54,783 nucleotides of DNA from a virus (IMGVR_UViG_3300023179_003650:1-54783), one strand, 5' to 3'; counted from the stretch's first letter, positions 17,886 to 28,486 are shown. Notes: generated by a model from the sequence alone, not told the origin. Translations and numbers: made by a program.

Positions 17886-19711
17886 TGGAATCAAAAGAAT
17901 TTTTAGTAGATAAAAATCGTATATTAACTGATGAATATAATAAACATCAAGTTAATCCGGCTAGAACCGTATTATATACGCGTAATAGCCAAGGAACATT
18001 ATATGTAGATAGTAACGCATCAGATATTAATAGACAACGTTTAGTTATTAATTTAGTAGGTACAAAATATGATTTAAAATCATATGAAAATGTTTTAAAA
18101 ACCGAATTTGAAGAATTTGTAGAGACTATTCCCGATATAACTATAGAAGAAACTACAATACAAGATATAACGGGGCAATTAAATGATTATCAAAACCAAA
18201 TAAAAACCCGCGACCAAAAAATAGATAATTTAAATGCTACAATAGAAGAATTGAATAATAAATTAAATTCAATAAATACTTCTACAGTAGCTCAAAGCGT
18301 TGACGTAGCCGGAACAATTCAAGCTGCAATAGATGCTGCAACAAAACAAGATAATAAAAAACCAAGAATATTCTCTGATGGAACATTAATACGCGACAAG
18401 GATCGGCTCGCATATTTTTATATTATAGAAGATGGTAAAAAACGTTTCTTTAACTTCAATGAAGAACTTCTTACAATAACCGCCAAGTCTATTGGAAAAA
18501 TTAAAGTAGTCAACGGACAAACAGTACCGGATTTAATTGACGTATCTCAACAGGTAATAGATGATATTCCTTCTGGAGCTCCATTCCTTAATTTTGATTT
18601 AGTTAAAAATGTAAACACTCCGCCGCCGCCCCCATTGGATTTAGGAGGAAATCGGTTAGTAGTAGACTGGATATATCCCGATGATAAAGGAAAAACACCG
18701 GATAATCCTATACTTATTGAAGTAACGGATCCTATACCCGCTAATAATAAATTAGTATTAGATTTACAAATTCAAGCAGCTACTGCAGAAGGTATAGTTA
18801 ATTTTCTAGAAGTATGGGACTGGCCAGAAGGTGTTCAATGGTTTGATGGCAAAATATCATTGCCAATTAAAGACGGCTATTCAACGAATGACGGAGATTA
18901 TAAATCATTTACTAATGTCGGTTTTATATCAGAAGTACGGCCCGTTAAAGTAATATTAAAAAATACATATTCATTAATATCGCCGGCTGGACCAGGAAAT
19001 GGACTTGCTTTTGCAGATAGATACGTGCCTATAACATTAACGGTTCAAAATCCGGAGTTTGATTTAGCATTAACTCCTAAAGTAGGTAATGATGTAGGCG
19101 ATACATATCATGCATACGATAAAAAATTATATGTAAAAATTAAATATATAGTTACAATGCCAGACGTAATAAATAAGAGCGAAGTAGATGCTATATCTTT
19201 AATTACTACTAAGGGAATTCCAAGAGCAAATATTACAGTAATTAATGGCCCGAGGACAAGCAATGTAATATTATTTAATAAAATTTCATCTAGTACTCCA
19301 TTAAAAAATACTTTAATGAACCTAAATACTCAAATAACAATAGTTAAATATTTACCTGTTAATATAAATATTATTCCCGGATTATTAGCGAGTAATACAA
19401 AAGTAGTAAATATTGTAAGGCTATTAAAAGCTTACGGATTTATAAATTTCGAAGTCGACGAATTCAGAAGAACTAGTTTTGGAATAGATCATACGGATGT
19501 ATATAAACTTAAGACTCTTACTACTAATATACCATTATCATTCACATTATCATTCAATACTAGTAACATTTCAGTACCATATAATGATATGCTGTATATA
19601 GGTTTAAATGTTAATAATGCTCGTTATAGTACGTATTATAATAAGTATTATTCTCAATTAACGGCTCAGCAAATTATACAAGAATTTAATCAATTAATAA
19701 CTACATTGTAA
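17885..19711 (+). CDS. Baseplate/tail structural protein with coiled coil and GKKR-type domain
   Basis: A 608-residue protein. Order: a beta N-terminal region (1-80), a coiled coil at about 90-132 (QLNDYQNQIKTRDQKIDNLN), a small domain at 163-190 with SDGTLIRDKDR and IIEDGKKRFFN, a run of five prolines near residue 246, and then several beta domains to the end. The small domain recurs in the next gene. Function in the baseplate is inferred from position between gp6-like and the 1341-residue protein. The proline run may slow ribosomes and call for EF-P. Confidence 0.6.
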   Translation: MESKEFLVDKNRILTDEYNKHQVNPARTVLYTRNSQGTLYVDSNASDINRQRLVINLVGTKYDLKSYENVLKTEFEEFVETIPDITIEETTIQDITGQLNDYQNQIKTRDQKIDNLNATIEELNNKLNSINTSTVAQSVDVAGTIQAAIDAATKQDNKKPRIFSDGTLIRDKDRLAYFYIIEDGKKRFFNFNEELLTITAKSIGKIKVVNGQTVPDLIDVSQQVIDDIPSGAPFLNFDLVKNVNTPPPPPLDLGGNRLVVDWIYPDDKGKTPDNPILIEVTDPIPANNKLVLDLQIQAATAEGIVNFLEVWDWPEGVQWFDGKISLPIKDGYSTNDGDYKSFTNVGFISEVRPVKVILKNTYSLISPAGPGNGLAFADRYVPITLTVQNPEFDLALTPKVGNDVGDTYHAYDKKLYVKIKYIVTMPDVINKSEVDAISLITTKGIPRANITVINGPRTSNVILFNKISSSTPLKNTLMNLNTQITIVKYLPVNINIIPGLLASNTKVVNIVRLLKAYGFINFEVDEFRRTSFGIDHTDVYKLKTLTTNIPLSFTLSFNTSNISVPYNDMLYIGLNVNNARYSTYYNKYYSQLTAQQIIQEFNQLITTL

Positions 19712-19712
19712 T

Positions 19713-22700
19713 ATGCAATATTCAAATAATGAAGAAATAATTAAATCTACAAGTAATTTAGACGCGGCTCGATTGGATGTTGCGGATAATGAATTATTAG
19801 TTAGTCAAATATTTGAAATTGCTGCATTAGACGAAAGTGCGAGAGATAATTTCGAATTACATGTTTACACTCCGGATGGAATTTATTTAACGGGAGATCA
19901 TAAATTAATATTCGATTCTTCTACTAATATTTCCGATAATAAAAGACCTTCTTACACCGTTCAAATTAATCTTAAAGACGAGCTTAATAAGTTAAATATA
20001 CAAAGAGGACAGTATAAAATTATCGTTAACTTTTTTGATACTTTAATAGGAGATATTGACAATAAAAGAGTTTGGGTAAAAGAAATTTCTAATACTAAAC
20101 AAGAAATAAAGCTTTCAATACCTAAATTATTTATACCATATCTAGATAAATTATTTGATTTACGGTATAATGCATATTTACAAGGATATGCATCTAATTT
20201 TGTTTTGAATTTTGGAAATAATTTAACGTATCCAATTCTTAATGCTAAATTAGAATCTAAATACGATTTAACACCGATACGTAAATATACTATACCAGGC
20301 GTTAATGTAACGGATTACGATGCCATCAAAGAATATACGATTGAAAATTTACCAAATGGCGCGATTATTAGATCAATTGATCGAGAAGGGCAGTTCGGTG
20401 ATTTTTACTTAATGGAAAATGGTAAGAAAAGACCGTTTAACGGAAATCAATGGTTATTATTCGAATTTTGTAAACTATTAGACGCAGCACGTTTTAATTC
20501 AAATGGAGATTTAGTACGAGCTGCATATCCTACGTTAATCGATAATGGCTATGGTACGATAATTCCGAATTTAATTAATATATCCGCGAGAGATATATCT
20601 TTTATAACAACGGGCGAACCAGTAACTATAAATGATTTAGTAGGTACAGAAGATTATATTAATTTAATTGTCAGATTATATAAACCGTTAGATGCTGCAA
20701 TAACTGAAAAATCTAAAGCATTTATTAGTAATGAATATAGAGAACCGTATACGGATACCGTATACTTAATTGATAAAGTTGAACCTATTCAATATAATCA
20801 ATTAAGACCTGCAAATTTTAATATTGACGCATATTCAAAACAAAGCATACCTACGGAATATAAAAGTTGGAATGATTTGTTAGATGCAAATTTAACAACA
20901 TCGCAAAAATTAATTGATACATATTTTTCTGGTAGTTTACAAGGCGTTAGGTTAAATATTAATTATGGTGAATTTGGTAATTTCGTACATTTTAGTTCAG
21001 CAGAAGAAAGAATAAAAAACTTTAGATATAAATTAGAATTAATACAATATTATACAGATAAAATTACCTCGTTATCGGGTTCAGTATATACCAATTTAAC
21101 TACGTTATATGAAAAAAGAAATGCTATAGTATCTACATTCGATAATTTTGAAAATTATTTATTTTATGATTCTGGCAGTTTACAATTATATACACACGTA
21201 TCATATAGTATAGATCCATGGCCAAAATTATCCGTAAATAATAATCCTAATGATCCATATACTCAATTTGGTAATTTATATCGAATTTCTCAAAGCGTAG
21301 CAGAAGATTATTACAATGATTTATTAGAACAAGCAATTACATACGATCATTATAATGTACACCGTTTGTTAAAAGCAGTACCGTTACATATACGAAGTAC
21401 AGAAGGTAATGAAGACTTTAATTTATTTGTAGATATGTTAGGTCATCATTATGATATTATTTGGACATATATAAATCATTTTTCTAAAATATATTCAAGG
21501 GAAGAGCATCCTCAAGACGGTATGTCTAATGATTTAATTTATCATGCAGCTAAATCCTTAGGACTTCAATTATATAACGGACGTTCTACAACAGAGTTAT
21601 GGAAATACATATACGGTACAGATAATTCAGGATCATTAAGTCAAGAAGGCGTAAACGGAGTTTATTCATTACCAGAGCGACAAGTTACCCATGAATATTG
21701 GAGACGCTTAATAAATAATTTACCTTACCTATTAAAAACAAAAGGTACTGAACGTTCTATTAAAGCTTTATTATCTTGTTTTGGAATTCCTAGTACATTA
21801 TTAACAATAAAAGAATTTGGCGGCCCTAGTACATTTGTCGAAGAAGCTACCCATTATCCTGAATATGTACATGAAAAATTTGCATTTGCATATAAAGTAA
21901 ATACAGGTACGTATGCAAATTATTTACAAGTATTACCTTCAAAAACAAATAATAAATTTTCTAAAAATGTTAATGCTTTAGAATTTAGATTTAGATCGGA
22001 TAACGAAGAAACATATACAGCTGGAACAGAATATAATTTATTTAGTTATAACACGGGTATTACGTTTGAAAATTCTAGTTCCATTACTACAGCTCCTAGT
22101 TTAGCAATTACAGTAAAAAAGGACAGTTTAACAGATACGGAAGGTACTTTAACATTACGTATATCTGGTAATAATGCTACTATTTCAAATATTAATATAT
22201 TTGATAATGAATTTAATTTACTTTATTTAGAACAAGCAGGTTCAAATACTACATTACAATATAGAAAAGCTAAGTATGGCAAAATCGTTGAAACCGGTTC
22301 TGCTACATTAACTACGACAGTAATGTTTGATGATATTAATACCGCTAATGCATTAGGAGCTATGCGTTGGGGAAATCCGGGCGCAGTAACATTAGGCGTA
22401 GGATTAAGTCCGTTTGTAGGACATATACAAGAAATACGTTTATGGAGCGGATCATTAAATACTGCTTCTTTAGATGAACATGCTCTTTCACCTAATACAT
22501 ATACATATAATGTTAATAGAGGCGGTTTAACTGGTAATGAAGCTTTAGAGCCATATAATCGTTTAATACAAAGATATACGTTATCAAATAAATATTTTAA
22601 TACATTAACTGCTTCATTTAGTACACCTAGTACATCAGATGGTTTCGCACGTACATATCAATTAAGTGCACATCCAAATCAAAAATTAGATGCATATAAA

Positions 22701-23738
22701 TTTGAAAACTTTTCTAATAATCAATTAGGGGGAGGTATCTGGCTAGTTAATGTATCTGGATCTGAACAAATTAATGAAGTATTTGACTCTTTCGAAGATA
22801 CATATTATACGCCATCTCCTTCTTTAGGGGGAAATTCTTTATATACAAATAAAGTACGTATTGAACAAAATTCTTTAACTGGATTTTTAAGTCCTAAAAA
22901 ACGAGTAGAAGCAAGTTCATTTGATAAATTCTCTGTCGATTCAAATAAAATCGGAATTTATTTTTCACCGCAAGATTCAATTAACGAAGATATATTTAAT
23001 CAATTAGGTTATTATGAAATAGATGATTATATTGGAGACCCTAGCGATATATATGGCGACCATTATCCGGCATTTGAAGATTTTGCTGCTGATTATTGGT
23101 TAAAGTACGATAATAAAAATGATTTTGAAGCATTTTTTAGAGCATTATCTATTTACGATACTAGTATATTTAGATATATTAAAGATACGTTACCCGCTCG
23201 AGCAAATGTGGTAGACGGATATTTAATCGAACCTAATGCGTTAGAAAGAAAACGATTTAGAACTACTAAACCTACTATAGAAAATTTATCTTATGAGGCT
23301 GAAATAGAAGCTCCAATACATGTACAAGAAGCATTTTATTTAACATACGAAGGATCGATAGAAAACCCAGCACCGGAAATTGATAGCGATTATTTAATAC
23401 AACCTGATGCGATATTAGATATTGCAAGTGCTATAGATATTATTGGGGATTGTTTAAATTTAGATATCGCTGAAATACCAGCTATAGATTCTAACTTAAA
23501 TAAATTAGGAAGTACATGGTATCAAAATAGATACGTAGGTAATTTTGTAGTAGAAGAAACTGGATCTTATACTCCGATTCAAACAATTATAACCGCTCAG
23601 CGTTATGAAATAACCGGATCTTCATACTCATTAAACTCATATTCCGGAAGTATAGCCAATGCATATCAATATATCGACGATGCTATTATTGTCGCTGAAA
23701 CGGGTGGCGGAGGCGGCGGATATACCCCTTCGGAATAA
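19713..23738 (+). CDS. Giant baseplate/tail structural protein (1341 residues)
   Basis: This is the largest single protein here. Residues 214-244 carry the domain NGAIIRSIDR...FYLMENGKKRPF shared with the upstream protein. The middle (about 420-720) is helical with AEERIKNFRYKLELIQYYTD and LINNLPYLLKTKGTERSIKA. Residues about 740-930 look like a concanavalin/LamG-type beta-sandwich (VGLSPFVGHIQEIRLWSGSL). The C-terminus has a Gly-rich tail. It is probably a wedge or tail-tip scaffold in the place of T4 gp7/gp10-type proteins, but homology to those is not shown. A promoter-like motif follows. Confidence 0.65.
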   Translation: MQYSNNEEIIKSTSNLDAARLDVADNELLVSQIFEIAALDESARDNFELHVYTPDGIYLTGDHKLIFDSSTNISDNKRPSYTVQINLKDELNKLNIQRGQYKIIVNFFDTLIGDIDNKRVWVKEISNTKQEIKLSIPKLFIPYLDKLFDLRYNAYLQGYASNFVLNFGNNLTYPILNAKLESKYDLTPIRKYTIPGVNVTDYDAIKEYTIENLPNGAIIRSIDREGQFGDFYLMENGKKRPFNGNQWLLFEFCKLLDAARFNSNGDLVRAAYPTLIDNGYGTIIPNLINISARDISFITTGEPVTINDLVGTEDYINLIVRLYKPLDAAITEKSKAFISNEYREPYTDTVYLIDKVEPIQYNQLRPANFNIDAYSKQSIPTEYKSWNDLLDANLTTSQKLIDTYFSGSLQGVRLNINYGEFGNFVHFSSAEERIKNFRYKLELIQYYTDKITSLSGSVYTNLTTLYEKRNAIVSTFDNFENYLFYDSGSLQLYTHVSYSIDPWPKLSVNNNPNDPYTQFGNLYRISQSVAEDYYNDLLEQAITYDHYNVHRLLKAVPLHIRSTEGNEDFNLFVDMLGHHYDIIWTYINHFSKIYSREEHPQDGMSNDLIYHAAKSLGLQLYNGRSTTELWKYIYGTDNSGSLSQEGVNGVYSLPERQVTHEYWRRLINNLPYLLKTKGTERSIKALLSCFGIPSTLLTIKEFGGPSTFVEEATHYPEYVHEKFAFAYKVNTGTYANYLQVLPSKTNNKFSKNVNALEFRFRSDNEETYTAGTEYNLFSYNTGITFENSSSITTAPSLAITVKKDSLTDTEGTLTLRISGNNATISNINIFDNEFNLLYLEQAGSNTTLQYRKAKYGKIVETGSATLTTTVMFDDINTANALGAMRWGNPGAVTLGVGLSPFVGHIQEIRLWSGSLNTASLDEHALSPNTYTYNVNRGGLTGNEALEPYNRLIQRYTLSNKYFNTLTASFSTPSTSDGFARTYQLSAHPNQKLDAYKFENFSNNQLGGGIWLVNVSGSEQINEVFDSFEDTYYTPSPSLGGNSLYTNKVRIEQNSLTGFLSPKKRVEASSFDKFSVDSNKIGIYFSPQDSINEDIFNQLGYYEIDDYIGDPSDIYGDHYPAFEDFAADYWLKYDNKNDFEAFFRALSIYDTSIFRYIKDTLPARANVVDGYLIEPNALERKRFRTTKPTIENLSYEAEIEAPIHVQEAFYLTYEGSIENPAPEIDSDYLIQPDAILDIASAIDIIGDCLNLDIAEIPAIDSNLNKLGSTWYQNRYVGNFVVEETGSYTPIQTIITAQRYEITGSSYSLNSYSGSIANAYQYIDDAIIVAETGGGGGGYTPSE

Positions 23739-23747
23739 TGTAACTAA

Positions 23748-23764
23748 TATATTTATTAATAAAG
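23748..23764 (+). promoter_or_regulatory. Late-promoter-like ATATTTAT motif
   Basis: TATATTTATTAATAAAG in the gap after the 1341-residue gene. The TTTAT core ends 17 to 18 bases before the ATG at 23774. Confidence 0.5.
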
Positions 23765-23773
23765 ATTATAATT

Positions 23774-24409
23774 ATGATATTAATACCATCACAGCAAGGC
23801 GGCGCAATATATCGGGTATTTAAAAACTATGGTGATTCTACAACTGGAAGGCAAACTGCTACACAAACATTACGTACGATATTAAAATTTTATTACGGTG
23901 ACGGCTATCAATATAATTTTTACGGCCGTGGTGTTGATAAAAATGGTAACATTATAAAAGCATTTGTTGATAGGTATAATGATTTACGTAATACAAATTC
24001 GGTAGCCGTCTCTATGGCTACTATTGAATCAGAAGGATGGGTTAATATTAGTTTTGTAAAAACAGAAAATCCTAGACTTGAATATCCGGTGTATAAAGAA
24101 TATAGAATACGCCCGTATAGTACAGTAGATCGTCATTTATTTGCTCCATTAGGATTGCAAAATTTAAAATATAACGGTTGTAAATTAAATGGAACGGGTA
24201 TCAACGCTAATAGTACAGAAACTACTGATGGCGGACCGGTTGTTAAAGTTACTTTAGTTAATCAAAATCAAATAGTATTTTCTAATAATAATATAACTAC
24301 TGCAAGATCTAATACAAGTGGATTACCCGTACGCCAATTAACATCACGAGATTTTTCTGCCGGCACAGGACGTATATCAGAAACAGTAAGCCAAGCACCT
24401 CAAGCATAA
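23774..24409 (+). CDS. Virion structural protein
   Basis: A 211-residue basic, beta-rich protein. The N-terminus GGAIYRVFKNYGDSTTGRQT is followed by KFYYGDGYQYNFYGRGVDKN and later Asn/Thr-rich segments. No domain is recognised. It has its own promoter-like motif and sits among tail genes, so a tail-tip, tube or connector role is possible. No tail-tube signature could be confirmed. Confidence 0.6.
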   Translation: MILIPSQQGGAIYRVFKNYGDSTTGRQTATQTLRTILKFYYGDGYQYNFYGRGVDKNGNIIKAFVDRYNDLRNTNSVAVSMATIESEGWVNISFVKTENPRLEYPVYKEYRIRPYSTVDRHLFAPLGLQNLKYNGCKLNGTGINANSTETTDGGPVVKVTLVNQNQIVFSNNNITTARSNTSGLPVRQLTSRDFSAGTGRISETVSQAPQA

Positions 24410-24425
24410 TAAAAATTTAACATTC

Positions 24426-24443
24426 GTATATTTATTAAAAAGG
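24426..24443 (+). promoter_or_regulatory. Late-promoter-like ATATTTAT motif with adjacent SD
   Basis: GTATATTTATTAAAAAGG: the core ends 19 to 20 bases before the ATG at 24454, and the motif's 3' end (AAAAAGG) could double as a Shine-Dalgarno sequence. Confidence 0.5.
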
Positions 24444-24453
24444 TATATAAATC

Positions 24454-25134
24454 ATGGGATATTTAGATAATAGTTCAATAACAGTTGATGCAATTTTAAC
24501 TAAAAAAGGACGCGAACTTTTAGCAAAAGGTCGAGATTCATTTAAAATTACTCAATTTGCATTAGCTGATGATGAAATTGATTATAATTTATGGAATCCG
24601 GCACATCCATTAGGGAGTTCTTATTACGGCATTATTATTGAAAATATGCCTTTAGTAGAAGCACTTCCTGATGAAAGTCAAGTAATGAAATATAAATTAG
24701 TTACGCTACCTAGAAAAACTGCAAGAATTCCTGTAATACAAGTAGGACAATCTTCAATAATTTTAACAGCACCAGGCCAAAATACAGTAATTACACCGAG
24801 CACTGTTAATTATGATCAAGCAAATAATACGTATGGATATACAGCGATATTAGCAGATTCGGATGTAGCTACATTAACTGTAACAAGAGCAGTTCCTACT
24901 ACAACCAGCGCGTCACCTACATTACCTTCATTCTATGGTGATACAAATCAAAGTGTATCTGCAATAGGATTAGAATTTAGAGTAACCGCTAAACAGCAAT
25001 TAGTAAGTGATAAATCTACTACCCTTACAATTGTTGGTAATGAAACTGGTGGTAGAGTAGTAGTTAATTTAACAGTAAGGAAAACTAATTTAGCTACTGC
25101 AATTGGTACTAATTCATTAGACTCTTCATTATAA
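24454..25134 (+). CDS. Virion structural protein, Ig-like C-terminus
   Basis: A 226-residue protein. The N-terminal 60 residues contain a compact conserved-looking block (SSITVDAILTKKGRELLAKG, then KITQFALADDEIDYNLWNP), of a kind often seen in tail genes of aquatic phages. The C-terminal half is Thr/Val/Ser-rich beta sequence that may be an Ig-like fold. It is probably a tail-surface or baseplate decoration protein. It is followed after 27 bases by the next structural gene. Confidence 0.6.
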   Translation: MGYLDNSSITVDAILTKKGRELLAKGRDSFKITQFALADDEIDYNLWNPAHPLGSSYYGIIIENMPLVEALPDESQVMKYKLVTLPRKTARIPVIQVGQSSIILTAPGQNTVITPSTVNYDQANNTYGYTAILADSDVATLTVTRAVPTTTSASPTLPSFYGDTNQSVSAIGLEFRVTAKQQLVSDKSTTLTIVGNETGGRVVVNLTVRKTNLATAIGTNSLDSSL

Positions 25135-25161
25135 CAATAAAAAATAAATAAAAAGAAATAT

Positions 25162-26442
25162 ATGGCAATAGGAGATAATCTATCCAGCGATTCAGTTAAT
25201 CGTTCATCCGCTCAAATGGCATCATTAGATGCGGCTACGCGCCCAATTAGTTCTACGACTACTGCATCGGAGTTAGAAACTGCGATACAAGAAAGAGCGA
25301 TGGCACTAGCACAGCGAATGCTAAATAATCAAATGAACGCAACTACATTAGCCGGATCCGGTAGAATTTTTACCCCATTTAATCAATCAACGGATGTAGT
25401 AGAGAATCAAAAAACTTTAGTAACCGCGGGATTATTTGCAGGATCTTCTGGTAGTATTAGTTCAATGTATACGTCATCCGCTCAAAGCGATACGTCAAAA
25501 CAGTATTATTATTCTGTATATAAAGATAATCCTTCTAGTACATTGACAGCTACATCGCAATGTGCAGTTGCATATGGTCATAGATTAGGAAGTGGAAGTT
25601 TTTCTGCAGGACAATTAAACGATAGCGCTACAAAAGCAATATATTCGCAATATAAACAATTACTTTTAAATCCAGGTGATACTACATTTACTTTTGGAAC
25701 ATCGGGAAATTCTGATTCAATATATGTTGTTAATTTTGACCGATCTAGATTACGTGATAGATTAGATCCAGGTAATTGGCAAGTTAGTTTAGCTCAATTA
25801 AGTGGATCATTTTATGCTAATAACGTGCATACAGGATCAAATGTTAAAATCGCACTACCAGGCGCTTCTGTTATATCATTAATAGATGATTCAGGAGATA
25901 CCGATCAATCTGTAGGATTTTCTGCAGCAGGTAGAGTATATAACATAATTTCTGGTACATTAACTAATGGCGGATATATTGTTAATAATGATTATGTTTA
26001 TTACGGATTAGCTTATCCTGATATGGGAATGTTAGTACTAGATGGTAACATGCTTAATATATCAGCATCATTTAATACGGTTACTGGATCAGGTATTGCG
26101 GGTGATAATGCTTGGAAATTATTTACGTCAATATCAGGAGCAATGTCAATTAACGGTTCAGTAAATTCATTTCAAGCACGTAATGAAGAAGTAGTTAATA
26201 GCACTCATTATTTCGTACGTGTTAAAAACGGTGAATATAATTTTTCAAATAATCCTTCATTTACTACCGGATCAGTCGGAGAGTTTGCTCAGGCTACCTT
26301 TATAGGCGATCCGAAAACATATATAACGACTGTCGGAATGTATAATGACAATCAAGAATTATTAGCTGTCGCTAAATTAAGTAAACCAATACAAAAATCA
26401 TTTCAAAATGAAGCATTGATAAAAGTTAAATTAGATTTTTAA
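25162..26442 (+). CDS. Virion structural protein, paralogous C-terminus
   Basis: A 426-residue Ser/Thr/Gly-rich protein with a helical N-terminus (SELETAIQERAMALAQRMLN) and a beta-rich body. The last 40 residues (ITTVGMYNDNQELLAVAKLS, then KPIQKSF) are clearly related to the last 40 of the protein at 26530, and VKNGEYNFSNNPSF also has a counterpart there. The shared end is probably a common docking domain. A strong terminator follows. Confidence 0.6.
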   Translation: MAIGDNLSSDSVNRSSAQMASLDAATRPISSTTTASELETAIQERAMALAQRMLNNQMNATTLAGSGRIFTPFNQSTDVVENQKTLVTAGLFAGSSGSISSMYTSSAQSDTSKQYYYSVYKDNPSSTLTATSQCAVAYGHRLGSGSFSAGQLNDSATKAIYSQYKQLLLNPGDTTFTFGTSGNSDSIYVVNFDRSRLRDRLDPGNWQVSLAQLSGSFYANNVHTGSNVKIALPGASVISLIDDSGDTDQSVGFSAAGRVYNIISGTLTNGGYIVNNDYVYYGLAYPDMGMLVLDGNMLNISASFNTVTGSGIAGDNAWKLFTSISGAMSINGSVNSFQARNEEVVNSTHYFVRVKNGEYNFSNNPSFTTGSVGEFAQATFIGDPKTYITTVGMYNDNQELLAVAKLSKPIQKSFQNEALIKVKLDF

Positions 26443-26469
26443 TTAATGTGTAATATCAATTGAAAAATG

Positions 26470-26496
26470 AAAGTCCCCCCAAAAAGGGGACTTTTT
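26470..26496 (+). terminator. Intrinsic terminator after the 25162 gene
   Basis: A nine-base-pair stem AAAGTCCCC / GGGGACTTT with a 7-base loop is followed at once by a T-run (26492-26496). G+C content is high for this genome. It closes the tail transcription unit, and a promoter-like motif begins 9 bases later. Confidence 0.9.
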
Positions 26497-26504
26497 CATA
26501 TTTA

Positions 26505-26520
26505 GATATTTATATAAAAG
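26505..26520 (+). promoter_or_regulatory. Late-promoter-like ATATTTAT motif
   Basis: GATATTTATATAAAAG lies between a terminator and the next gene, with the core ending about 17 bases before the ATG at 26530. Its place straight after a terminator is good positional support for a promoter. Confidence 0.6.
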
Positions 26521-26529
26521 AAATATATA

Positions 26530-28485
26530 ATGGCCGGAGTATTTAAAGCAATTCCATCGGAAGATCAAACAATAACACCTTTTAAAGTATATAAAAGCTG
26601 GGAATATACCGGTACCGGGAATACTGACTATTTATCATTTATATCACAAAGTATTTTAGTATGTACTGCAATTAAACCTAACCCGGCCAATTTTACAACT
26701 GGTAAAATCCCTTTAGATTTCGAGGAAGAATGTAATATAGATTATTCGGCCCATATACTAAATACGTCATTGCCAAATAATATTCCTGCCGGAGTTTTAT
26801 GGCATTCATTAAAACATTTATATTTTAATGATTATAATGGCCAAATTAATTCTGCGACTAACGCAGTGCCATATATTAATAATCCAGATAATTTAGATAT
26901 ATGGTCAGGTACTGCGTTTAAAAAAAATTTTACTGCTAACCAAAAATCATATGAAAATATAGAGAATATATTAAATGTATCTTCTTCCTATTTGTTAGGA
27001 AGTATAGCTTCTGTTATATCCATTCCGCAAAGTAAATTCGGAGAAGAAATAAAGCCAGGATCCGTACGGTTAGTTATAACATCTTCAATAAGTAATATGG
27101 TTTTAACTGATGATGGGCATGGAAATTTAATCGATTCTAAGATTTCATCAAGCGTTAAATTAAATAATAGAATTTATTATTTAGGATTTAATGAAAGTGA
27201 ATATGAAACGGATTTATCAAAAACAAATTTATCAGATCCGAGATATCCAACGGAAACTAATTTTTATAATGTAACGCCCGTTACCTCATTTATATCATCA
27301 GATATCGGAGAATTAGAAATACCGGGAGCCACGGAATTAGGGTATTACGGATTAGCTGGATATTTTTCTCAAAGTTATGTACGTTTAGACGGAACACCCA
27401 GTTATTTTAATCCTAGAACAGATGATAATTATGCAATTAGTTTTTGGTTTAAATTAGACTCATTGACACCCGGACATGGAAAAAATTCTTATTTAATATC
27501 CAAAAGAAATGTTATACGTAATTATGCACTAGTTACACCTGCCGGGCGTAGAATAGCAGGTAATTCATGGAACATGGCATCAAATATATTTCCTTATGAT
27601 GTAAGCGTTACGCCACTAGGTACTGTACAAGCAAAAGTAGGTGATGGTACTACTGTTAAAACACTTACATCATCTACTACAATATCTACTAATAATTACT
27701 ATCATTGCGTATTTCAAAAATCCGGATCTGCATATGAATTATGGATAGATGGGACGCGCGAAGATTCTGAATTAAATGTTACATTAAATAATATAGCAAA
27801 TTCTGCAGATATTTTTATAGGATCTTTAGGCACTGAACGTAATAATTTAGACACGCCATATTCTTATATGCACGGTAAAATTGATGAAGTGCAAATATTC
27901 AATACATTTTTAACTCAATCAGAAATACAAGTATTATCTTATAACGACACAGTAAATAATAATTTACTTAATCGCCATGGAGTAGGAAAAATACTATATA
28001 AAAATGGATTAATAATAATTAATAATCCTAATCCAAAATACGGGTCAAAATTTAACACAATGACCACATACTTTCCTGTAATACCTTTTTCTAGTGTATT
28101 ATATAACAATGGCCTAGGCTTTATTATACAAGGTTCTGGCGCCTATACCATCAATCAAGGTGCCAATGAAAAATTACAAACTAACGGATTATTTACGAGA
28201 TTAACATTACAATGGAATTCTACATTAACATTGTATGAAAATGAAATTCTTTGCAGAATAAATGAAGAAGAATTTAATTTTACTTTAAATCCTTCAATAT
28301 TAAAAGATTCAGAAAATGGGCAATTGCCTAAAGAATTTATTTATAATGATGAATTTGGTCCATATATAACTACAATTGGTTTATATAATGAAAATGCAGA
28401 ATTATTAGCAATAGGTAAGTTAGGCGGTCCTATTAAAAAACGAAGTAATGTAGATTTAAATATAATCGTAAGATTCGACCAATAA
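26530..28485 (+). CDS. Virion structural protein with LamG/concanavalin-like domain
   Basis: A 651-residue protein. Residues about 265-465 form a laminin-G-type sandwich: FSQSYVRLDGTPSYFNPRTD, YAISFWFKLDSL, then YYHCVFQKSGSAYELWIDGT and YMHGKIDEVQIFNTFLTQSE, the usual order of the LamG_3 family. Such domains often bind sugars. The C-terminal 40 residues (ITTIGLYNENAELLAIGKLG) match the preceding structural protein. It is likely a tail-peripheral protein. One base separates it from the endonuclease gene. Confidence 0.72.
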   Translation: MAGVFKAIPSEDQTITPFKVYKSWEYTGTGNTDYLSFISQSILVCTAIKPNPANFTTGKIPLDFEEECNIDYSAHILNTSLPNNIPAGVLWHSLKHLYFNDYNGQINSATNAVPYINNPDNLDIWSGTAFKKNFTANQKSYENIENILNVSSSYLLGSIASVISIPQSKFGEEIKPGSVRLVITSSISNMVLTDDGHGNLIDSKISSSVKLNNRIYYLGFNESEYETDLSKTNLSDPRYPTETNFYNVTPVTSFISSDIGELEIPGATELGYYGLAGYFSQSYVRLDGTPSYFNPRTDDNYAISFWFKLDSLTPGHGKNSYLISKRNVIRNYALVTPAGRRIAGNSWNMASNIFPYDVSVTPLGTVQAKVGDGTTVKTLTSSTTISTNNYYHCVFQKSGSAYELWIDGTREDSELNVTLNNIANSADIFIGSLGTERNNLDTPYSYMHGKIDEVQIFNTFLTQSEIQVLSYNDTVNNNLLNRHGVGKILYKNGLIIINNPNPKYGSKFNTMTTYFPVIPFSSVLYNNGLGFIIQGSGAYTINQGANEKLQTNGLFTRLTLQWNSTLTLYENEILCRINEEEFNFTLNPSILKDSENGQLPKEFIYNDEFGPYITTIGLYNENAELLAIGKLGGPIKKRSNVDLNIIVRFDQ

Positions 28486-28486
28486 T

